Below, piece by piece: positions 6,914-11,854 of a stretch of DNA of 11,854 nt. This DNA is from Desulfobacterales bacterium. Lineage in GTDB: Bacteria > Desulfobacterota > Desulfobacteria > Desulfobacterales > JAFDCJ01. Where the stretch lies: contig CP070771.1 in assembly GCA_020345785.1 (NCBI GenBank), positions 7,131,761 through 7,143,614 on the forward strand. The letters are read 5' to 3'. Positions within the stretch are counted from its first letter, which is position 1. Each line of letters opens with the position of its first letter. A program made the translations under genes and the position numbers. The notes below the pieces were generated by a model. The model was not told where the DNA came from. It saw only the letters and a program-made list of their open reading frames with translations, and did not search any database.

Positions 6914-7197
6914 AGTTTCCTCCTTTTCTGGTCAGGGGTTAAACAGTTGATATTTGATTTTCGTTTGCGATTTTCACAGGGAGCTGTCCATCTTGCTGAA
7001 TCTGACGTCATCGCTTTGTCAATCCCCGCCTGATCGCTTGATAATTTAACATAATCACTATTTACAAAGGGTAAATCCAAATTAATTTTTATTGTAATCC
7101 ATCACATTATTCAGTATGTATTTTTGCTCAGGCAGGGAGGATATTGTTAGCCACTGTAATTTGGCCTGAAAAAATTCAAATGAAAAAGGAGGAAAAA
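6914..7197. promoter_or_regulatory. shared divergent upstream region of osmC and the liv cluster
   Basis: This 284-nt gap must hold start signals for both directions. Features seen are a perfect 8-bp palindrome TGACGTCA (7003-7010) and, on the plus strand, TTGTAA (7092-7097) followed at 17 nt by TATGTA (7115-7120), a poor sigma70 match. No hairpin or riboswitch-like structure stands out. Confidence 0.3.
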
Positions 7198-8382
7198 ATG
7201 CGACACCATTTAAATAAAATGTTAATCGGCATGCTGTCACTGACATTGATCGTATTCTTAACCGTTTCAACATCATTGGCAGAGGATGAAATCCTGATCG
7301 GGGGCGCTTTGAGTCTCACCGGAGTTCAGGCACCTTTGGATGAACCCGGTCTTAAAGGCGCCCAGGTGGCCGTTAAATATCTCAATGAACACGGCGGCAT
7401 TCTCGGGAAGAAGGTGAAGTTCGTGAATATTGACGGCAAAAGTGATCCGGTTACCGTCGGCAACGCCGCGGTGGAGCTGATCGACCAGGGCGCCAAGCTC
7501 ATCGTGGCCCCCTGCGATTTTGATTTCGGCGGTCCCGCCAGCCGCGAAGCCCAAAAAGTCGGGATTGTCGGCATCTCCACCTGTGCATCCGATCCCCTGT
7601 ATAGCTCCTGGTCGCTGGGCGACAAACAGTTTACCTTATCCATGTGGAACACCACCATGGGCGCAGTCGGCGCGGAGTATGCGTTTAAGGAACGCGGGTG
7701 GAAGACGGCCTATGTCGTTACCGATCAGTTCATCGCCTATACCAAAAGCCTGAGCAAATACTTCGTCGCCCATTTTAAAGCCATCGGCGGCACGGTGCTG
7801 GCTGAGGATACTTACACCCAGGGTGACCAGGACTTTTCGGCCCAATTGTCGCGCCTCAGAGCCGTTAAACCGCAGCCGGATGTGATTTTTATTTCATCTT
7901 ATATGCCGGATCTGGGCACGATTATTCGTTCGATCCGCGAAGTCGGCATCACCTCTCCCATCATGGGCGGTGATTCTTATGACGACCCGGGTATGTTTGA
8001 TGCGCTGGGCCAGAAGTTCGGAAGCGACATATATTTTGTCACCCACACCTGGATGGGGCCTGAGGCGCATCCGGACATGGGAAAATTTATCGAAGCTTAC
8101 AAGGCCTACCACGGCAGCGCGCCCGACACGTCATTTGTCGCCACGGGATGGGACACCATCATGCTGATGGCGCAGGCTGCGGAGAAGGCCGGCTCTTTTG
8201 ACGGTGCGGCCATCGCCAAAGCACTCGAGAACAATGAATATAATCTGCTGACCGGTAAGTTGTCCTACCGTTCGGCAGATGAGGGACACGCTCCTGACAA
8301 GGCGGCCGTGGTTATAAGCCTGACCCAGGGCAAACCGGCATTTATCGGATGGCGTCGTCCGGAAAATCCGCCAGCTCCCTGA
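7198..8382 (+). CDS. livK: branched-chain amino-acid type ABC transporter, periplasmic substrate-binding protein
   Basis: This 394-residue protein captures the ligand in the periplasm and delivers it to the LivH-LivM permease. Residues 1-28 form a signal peptide (basic start, hydrophobic 8-22, cleavage after SLA); there is no lipobox cysteine, so it should be soluble. The mature part opens EDEILIGGALSLTG, the standard first strand of Peripla_BP_6 (LivK/LIVBP-like) proteins, followed by a helix with KGAQVAVKYLNEHGGILGKKV, the segment GPASREAQKVGIVGIS, the second-lobe stretch GWKTAYVVTDQ, and AQLSRLRAVKPQPDVIF. Cys106 and Cys129 may pair. The start at 7198 is fixed by AAGGAGG 5 nt upstream, though the frame is open from 7144. 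The ligand cannot be read from sequence: this family also carries amides, urea, aromatic acids and short-chain organic acids. It heads the cluster and is separated from livG by 355 nt. Confidence 0.9.
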   Translation: MRHHLNKMLIGMLSLTLIVFLTVSTSLAEDEILIGGALSLTGVQAPLDEPGLKGAQVAVKYLNEHGGILGKKVKFVNIDGKSDPVTVGNAAVELIDQGAKLIVAPCDFDFGGPASREAQKVGIVGISTCASDPLYSSWSLGDKQFTLSMWNTTMGAVGAEYAFKERGWKTAYVVTDQFIAYTKSLSKYFVAHFKAIGGTVLAEDTYTQGDQDFSAQLSRLRAVKPQPDVIFISSYMPDLGTIIRSIREVGITSPIMGGDSYDDPGMFDALGQKFGSDIYFVTHTWMGPEAHPDMGKFIEAYKAYHGSAPDTSFVATGWDTIMLMAQAAEKAGSFDGAAIAKALENNEYNLLTGKLSYRSADEGHAPDKAAVVISLTQGKPAFIGWRRPENPPAP

Positions 8383-8395
8383 CCCGGACGAGCCG

Positions 8396-8544
8396 GAATT
8401 GAAAATTGAAGATTGCAAATTGAATATTTGTAGTGTCGCTCGCGCAGCGCCAGCGCTTGCGCGGCGTGTGCGCAGCGTGTCGCTCCGACTTTTTTAAAAT
8501 CGGAAGAATACCTTAGATATTCAATATTGAATCGAAAATATTCG
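8396..8544. repeat. AT-rich heptamer tandem repeats flanking a GC-rich hairpin
   Basis: From 8396 the sequence runs in 7-nt units (GAATTGA, AAATTGA, AGATTGC, AAATTGA, ATATTTG). A GC-rich core follows: 8437-8450 pairs with 8453-8466 over 13 bp with two single bulges, and GTGTCGCTC occurs twice (8433-8441, 8477-8485). Heptamer-like units resume at 8517 (ATATTCA, ATATTGA, ATCGAAA, ATATTCG). ATTGAATAT (8419-8427) is the reverse complement of ATATTCAAT (8517-8525), so the core can be enclosed by an outer stem. It looks like a dispersed genomic repeat. Confidence 0.6.
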
Positions 8545-8629
8545 ATCATTATAAGATAGTGAAAATATCCCGATTCAATTATTTGCACCAAAATAAGATA
8601 AACCTTTAGGGATCAATAAGGATAGTCAA

Positions 8630-8650
8630 AAGGGGCCGAACCGGCCCCTT
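8630..8650 (+). terminator. strong hairpin, probable attenuator between binding-protein gene and livG
   Basis: AAGGGGCCG (8630-8638) and CGGCCCCTT (8642-8650) are perfect 9-bp arms around a 3-nt centre, a very stable stem. The plus-strand tail (CTCAATTAATT) is only partly T-rich, so termination is likely to be partial. That would let the binding protein be made in excess over the membrane parts, as is usual for ABC importers. Confidence 0.55.
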
Positions 8651-8701
8651 CTCAATTAATTCGCAAATATGGGATAAATCCATAATTGCAACCATTTAAC
8701 C

Positions 8702-8725
8702 AATCAACGAATCAACCGATCAACG
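8702..8725 (+). repeat. three tandem octamers upstream of livG
   Basis: AATCAACG, AATCAACC and GATCAACG follow one another without gaps, ending 12 nt before the livG ATG. They occupy the leader where the ribosome would load; no clear Shine-Dalgarno sequence is present between them and the start. Confidence 0.5.
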
Positions 8726-8737
8726 ATATCTGGAATT

Positions 8738-9484
8738 ATGGCGGACTTGCAGCTTTCAGCGAAGAACATTTCCGTTGATTTTTCGGGTCTGCGTGCGCTA
8801 GACGGTGTCAACCTGAACGTCAACCTCGGCGAAATTGTGGGCCTGATCGGGCCGAACGGATCCGGCAAAACGACGTTGATCAATGTTATCACCGGTCAGG
8901 TGAACCCGGTTTCAGGAAGCGTCAGCATCAATGGCGAGGATATCACCCGGATGCTGCCCCGCAAAATCGCCTTGAAGGGGATTACCCGATCTTTTCAAAT
9001 CGTGCGCCTGTTCGAAAATTTGACCGTCATTCGAAACGTTGAGACCACTGCGCTGGCCAAAGGTGCCTCACGCAAAGAGGCCACCAAACTGGCTGTGAGT
9101 CTGCTGGAAGAATTTAAGCTGAGCGAATTTGCCGATCAGCTGGCCGGTACGCTGAGCTACGGAGATAAACGCAAAGTGGAGATTGTACGCGCGTTGGCCG
9201 GGGAACCCCACTTTTTGCTTCTCGATGAACCGGCAGCCGGTATGAATGACGCCGAGAGCGAGGCATTGCTTAAAATTCTCTCGGAATTGCCGACCCGCAA
9301 AAAACTGGGGATGTTGATCATCGACCATGATATGACGCTCATCATGCGCCTCTGTCATCGCCTGCATGTTCTGTCATCCGGCAAAACCATCGGCGAAGGC
9401 GATGTGGACTATGTCAGGAAATTGCCTGCCGTTATCGAGGCCTATTTGGGAAGCAGTCCGTCGCAGGAGGTGGCGCATGCTTAA
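8738..9484 (+). CDS. livG: branched-chain amino-acid type ABC transporter ATP-binding protein LivG
   Basis: This 248-residue cytoplasmic ATPase is one of two that power the LivH-LivM importer. It shows Walker A GPNGSGKT (residues 38-45), Q-loop Gln87 in ITRSFQ, signature LSYGDKRKVEI (139-149), Walker B FLLLDEPAAGMN (159-170) and switch His197 in IIDHDM. The LSYG signature, the ITRSFQ form and AAGMN after Walker B are hallmarks of LivG rather than LivF. The usual LivG signature has LSYGxQR; here Asp-Lys-Arg replaces that part (LSYGDKR), a modest variation. Length matches the family. The ATG at 8738 has no strong Shine-Dalgarno sequence. The C-terminal end is followed by livF with an 8-nt overlap, indicating translational coupling and equal output of the two ATPases. 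Confidence 0.94.
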   Translation: MADLQLSAKNISVDFSGLRALDGVNLNVNLGEIVGLIGPNGSGKTTLINVITGQVNPVSGSVSINGEDITRMLPRKIALKGITRSFQIVRLFENLTVIRNVETTALAKGASRKEATKLAVSLLEEFKLSEFADQLAGTLSYGDKRKVEIVRALAGEPHFLLLDEPAAGMNDAESEALLKILSELPTRKKLGMLIIDHDMTLIMRLCHRLHVLSSGKTIGEGDVDYVRKLPAVIEAYLGSSPSQEVAHA

Positions 9485-10184
9485 GGTGGACAACCTCAAA
9501 GTTCGCTACGGTGCGGTTACGGCAGTCAGAGATGTCAGCCTGGAGGTTGCGGAAGGAGAAATGGTCAGTCTGCTGGGGGCCAATGGATCCGGCAAAACCA
9601 CTACGATGCTGGCCATCGCTGGTGCCCTCAAAGCCGTGTCCGGCAAGGTCGCCTTCAATGGTGAGGACATCACTGCACTTTCTCCTGAAAGCGTTCTGCG
9701 CAAAGGGATCGCCATGGTGCCGGAGACCCGGGAGGTATTCCCGGATCTGACCGTACGCGAAAATTTGGTAATGGGTGGTTTTATCCATCGCAGGAATCGT
9801 CAGCAAAGCTATCGGGATCTGGAACAAATGCTGGACCTCTTTCCGGTGCTGCGTGAGCGGCAAAACCAGCAAAGCGGGACGCTTTCCGGGGGCGAACAGC
9901 AGCAGTTGGTGATTGCGCGCGCGATGATGTCACGGCCGAAACTGCTCCTTTTGGATGAACCTTCCCTCGGGTTGGCACCGGCGATCGTGCACCATATTTA
10001 TGAATTCATCAATAAATTAAGGGCCACCGGCCTCACGATTTTGCTGGTGGAGCAAAATGCCAAAATGGCCCTGCAAAATGCTGAAAGAGCCTATGTTATG
10101 GCTCTCGGCAGGATTGCCAAAAAGGGTCGGGCGGCGGAGATAGCGGCATCCTCTGATCTGGAGGCGCTGTACTTGGGCGGCTGA
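9477..10184 (+). CDS. livF: branched-chain amino-acid type ABC transporter ATP-binding protein LivF
   Basis: This 235-residue ATPase pairs with LivG. It has Walker A GANGSGKT (residues 34-41), VPETREVFPDLTVRENL (81-97) where LivF proteins have VPEGR instead of a classic Q-loop, signature LSGGEQQ (136-142), Walker B LLLLDEPSLGLAP (156-168) and VEQN (191-194) in place of the switch His, the usual LivF form. The Gly-to-Thr change in VPETR is slightly unusual. The start at 9477 lies inside the end of livG, with AGGAGG (9466-9471) at ideal spacing; the frame is open further upstream but that part is shadow sequence. LivH follows after a 69-nt gap. Length is normal for LivF. Confidence 0.95.
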   Translation: MLKVDNLKVRYGAVTAVRDVSLEVAEGEMVSLLGANGSGKTTTMLAIAGALKAVSGKVAFNGEDITALSPESVLRKGIAMVPETREVFPDLTVRENLVMGGFIHRRNRQQSYRDLEQMLDLFPVLRERQNQQSGTLSGGEQQQLVIARAMMSRPKLLLLDEPSLGLAPAIVHHIYEFINKLRATGLTILLVEQNAKMALQNAERAYVMALGRIAKKGRAAEIAASSDLEALYLGG

Positions 10185-10253
10185 AGGCTTTCGGCGCGTA
10201 ATTTTATGCTGTCCTGATACCCCATCCGAAAGACGGCCAAAGGATAAATATTG

Positions 10254-11150
10254 ATGTCGACGGGTACGTTGCTTCAGTTTGTGCTGGACGTTCTGAGCCT
10301 CGGCAGCCTTTATGCGCTGATGGCGTTGGGCCTTGTGATCGTATACGGCATCCTGAAATTGGTAAATTTTGCCTACGGCGAACTGGTTATGGTCGCCGGC
10401 TATACCCTGTATTTGTTCAACGCCACACCGTTTCCCTGGTTGATCATGGCTTTTGTCGCGATCCTCATGGCGATTGCGACCGGTATGTTGACTGAATTCG
10501 TCGCTTTCAAACCGGTACGGGCAAAATCAGTAACGGCGGTGCTGATAACATCCTTTGCGTTCAGCACGCTGCTGCAAAATTCAGCCCTGCTTTTCATATC
10601 ACCGCGCGCCCGCAATGTGCCGCTGCCGGATATTTTTACACGCTCGGTTGAGATTTTAGATGTGGTCATCCCCATTCGAAACCTTATCACCATTGCGTGT
10701 GCATTGCTCATGCTGTTCTTTTTCTCCTTTGCATTGAAGCGGACGGTTTTAGGCCTGGCGCTGCGCGCCGCTGCTTCGCAATTCAGGATGGCGCGCATGG
10801 TCGGCATCCCCGCCAACATGATCATCAGCCTTGCATTCGCCATCAGCGGATTATTTGCCGGTGTCGTCGCCATTCTTTGGTTGGGCCGCATCGGTTCGGT
10901 GGTGCCGGGGATCGGACTCGAGCCGCTGCTGGTGGCCTTTATCGCAACGGTCATCGGCGGTATGCGCAGTCTTGTGGGAGCGGTGATCGGCGGCTATCTG
11001 CTGGCCTTGATTGATGTGAGTTTAAATTACAGTCTGTCACAGCACCTGCTCCACTTCAGGGATGCTTTTACCTTTACATTTGTCATATTGATTCTTCTAT
11101 TTCGCCCATCGGGCCTCATCAAGGGCCGCGAGGCGGGCCGACGCTCATAG
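10254..11150 (+). CDS. livH: branched-chain amino-acid type ABC transporter permease LivH
   Basis: This 298-residue inner-membrane permease forms the channel with LivM. It is very hydrophobic, with about eight membrane segments. Family landmarks are SLGSLYALMALGLVIVYGI (15-33), LVNFAYGELVMVAGY (36-50), the cytoplasmic coupling loop LRAAASQFRMARMVGIP (~170-186) that docks the ATPases, and the C-terminal pair AFIATVIGGMRSLVGAVIGG (228-247) and LLFRPSGLIKG (281-291). AAAGGA at 10239-10244 can serve either the ATG at 10254 or a TTG at 10251; I prefer ATG. The 69-nt gap from livF holds no visible signal. The next frame begins within 15 nt of the stop. Confidence 0.94.
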   Translation: MSTGTLLQFVLDVLSLGSLYALMALGLVIVYGILKLVNFAYGELVMVAGYTLYLFNATPFPWLIMAFVAILMAIATGMLTEFVAFKPVRAKSVTAVLITSFAFSTLLQNSALLFISPRARNVPLPDIFTRSVEILDVVIPIRNLITIACALLMLFFFSFALKRTVLGLALRAAASQFRMARMVGIPANMIISLAFAISGLFAGVVAILWLGRIGSVVPGIGLEPLLVAFIATVIGGMRSLVGAVIGGYLLALIDVSLNYSLSQHLLHFRDAFTFTFVILILLFRPSGLIKGREAGRRS

Positions 11151-11164
11151 TGAGATCTTCTCTT

Positions 11165-11854
11165 ATGCTGGACAAACAGACCATGCGCTCCATATGCATA
11201 CTTATTGTGCCCATCGTCGTTCTGGTGGTTATGGCGCAGGTGATTGATAATCGTTTGTTCAGCCGCATTGCAACAACCCTTTTGATCAACTTGATTCTGG
11301 TGCTCGGCTTGCAGATTTTCACCGGCAATTCAGGGATCCTCTCCTTTGCCCATATCGGTTTTATGGGGGTCGGGGCCTATACCACCGCCGTCTTAACCAT
11401 GCCCGTTAGAATGAAGTCAATGGCGCTGCCCGATCTCTACCTGGTTTTAAAATCCGTGGAAATCGATCCGCTGCTGGGCATTCTGGCAGGCGGCGCCGCC
11501 GCCGCCCTTGTGGCATCCATCATCTCATATCCGCTGATGCGTTTGTCGGATGCGGCCGCCGTCATTACCTCCTTTGCGGTGCTGGTGATTATGCACACGG
11601 TGATGGTGCATTGGAGTGCGGTAACGAACGGCCCCCGAACCCTTTTTGGCGTCGTCAATGCGACGGATCTGAAGACATCCGCTGCCGCCGCCATTATTGC
11701 GGTGGTGATGGCCCTCTGGTTTAAAGAGTCGCGCACCGGCATTCTGCTGCGGGCAACCCGGGACGATGAGGTCGCCTCCGGCGCCATCGGCGCGGATATC
11801 ACCGTACTGCGCTGGAGGGCCTTCACTCTAAGTGCGCTTTACGCGGGGATCGGC
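11165..11854 (+). CDS. livM: branched-chain amino-acid type ABC transporter permease LivM, N-terminal part (cut by window edge)
   Basis: Translation from ATG at 11165 gives 230 codons with no stop before the right edge, so the C-terminus is missing. The protein is the second permease of the importer. It has hydrophobic segments from residue ~9 on, the LivM hallmark GNSGILSFAHIGFMGVGAY (54-72; compare the usual GQLSFGHxxFxGIGAY), and near the edge the coupling loop RATRDDEVASGAIGAD leading into AFTLSALYAGIG, equivalent to the ATPase-docking region in LivH. A GTG at 11150, overlapping the livH TAG, is in frame and could be the start by coupling; neither start has a good Shine-Dalgarno sequence, so the true N-terminus is open. 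Gene order (binding protein, G, F, H, M) differs from E. coli livKHMGF. Confidence 0.93.
   Translation, partial: MLDKQTMRSICILIVPIVVLVVMAQVIDNRLFSRIATTLLINLILVLGLQIFTGNSGILSFAHIGFMGVGAYTTAVLTMPVRMKSMALPDLYLVLKSVEIDPLLGILAGGAAAALVASIISYPLMRLSDAAAVITSFAVLVIMHTVMVHWSAVTNGPRTLFGVVNATDLKTSAAAAIIAVVMALWFKESRTGILLRATRDDEVASGAIGADITVLRWRAFTLSALYAGIG

Larger units (their letters stand above)
8383..8737. other. intergenic region inside the liv cluster, rich in repeats
   Basis: This 355-nt stretch between the binding-protein gene and livG carries no gene. In order it holds tandem AT-rich heptamers (8396-8430), a GC-rich hairpin (8437-8466), a second AT-rich part with small palindromes (8517-8546), a strong GC hairpin (8630-8650), an imperfect dyad (8667-8684) and three tandem octamers (8702-8725). 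Such a layout fits an insertion of a dispersed repeat plus an attenuating terminator. Confidence 0.6.

Noticed and set aside
7092..7120. Sigma70 promoter of the binding-protein gene
   Set aside because: TTGTAA and TATGTA are at the right spacing, but the -10 box matches consensus at only three positions, too weak to assert.
7273..9872. Long minus-strand open frames opposite the liv genes
   Set aside because: They are antisense shadows of strong family matches on the plus strand and have no ribosome sites or motifs.

Overview
The window looks like chromosomal DNA of a deltaproteobacterium, most likely a sulfate-reducer-type Desulfobacterota. That is inference from protein style: a flavoredoxin-like flavin reductase, a hybrid histidine kinase whose receiver carries the LDMIMSPGIDGLE variant I associate with Desulfobacterales, a B12-binding radical SAM protein, a complete branched-chain amino-acid (Liv/HAAT) ABC transporter cluster, and intergenic DNA rich in short hairpins and tandem heptamers. 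No rRNA, tRNA, CRISPR array, phage gene or intact transposase was seen.

Layout. (1) 1-710, minus strand: the N-terminal 236 codons of a B12-binding radical SAM protein, cut by the left edge just after its CxxxCxxC cluster motif. (2) 711-1576: a long divergent intergenic stretch with no supportable gene. (3) 1577-3838 (stop to 3841), plus: an orphan membrane hybrid sensor kinase (TM region, coiled coil, PAS, HisKA, HATPase, receiver), followed 10 nt later by an 83-nt multi-stem inverted-repeat element. (4) 4110-5200, minus: two small NTF2/SnoaL-fold genes in an operon, the first membrane-anchored or exported, the second cytoplasmic. (5) 5744-6244, plus: a flavin reductase-like flavoprotein. 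(6) 6250-6462: a 16-bp perfect inverted repeat bounding a 77-nt interior, itself bracketed by near-identical 18/19-bp direct repeats. (7) 6494-6913, minus: an OsmC-type hydroperoxide reductase. (8) 7198 to the right edge, plus: a liv-type operon in the order substrate-binding protein, livG, livF, livH, livM (cut by the edge).

How the genes work together. The liv cluster is the one clear multi-gene machine: a periplasmic binding protein hands an amino acid or similar small ligand to a LivH-LivM permease powered by LivG-LivF. A 355-nt gap between the binding-protein gene and livG holds repeats and a strong hairpin that probably lets the binding protein be made in excess. The flavin reductase and OsmC fit redox and oxidative-stress housekeeping in an anaerobe. 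The kinase has no adjacent response regulator, and nothing in the window names its target. I did not find a convincing new multi-gene system. The least explained items are the non-coding structured elements at 3852-3934, 6250-6462 and 8396-8544, and the paired NTF2-like genes.
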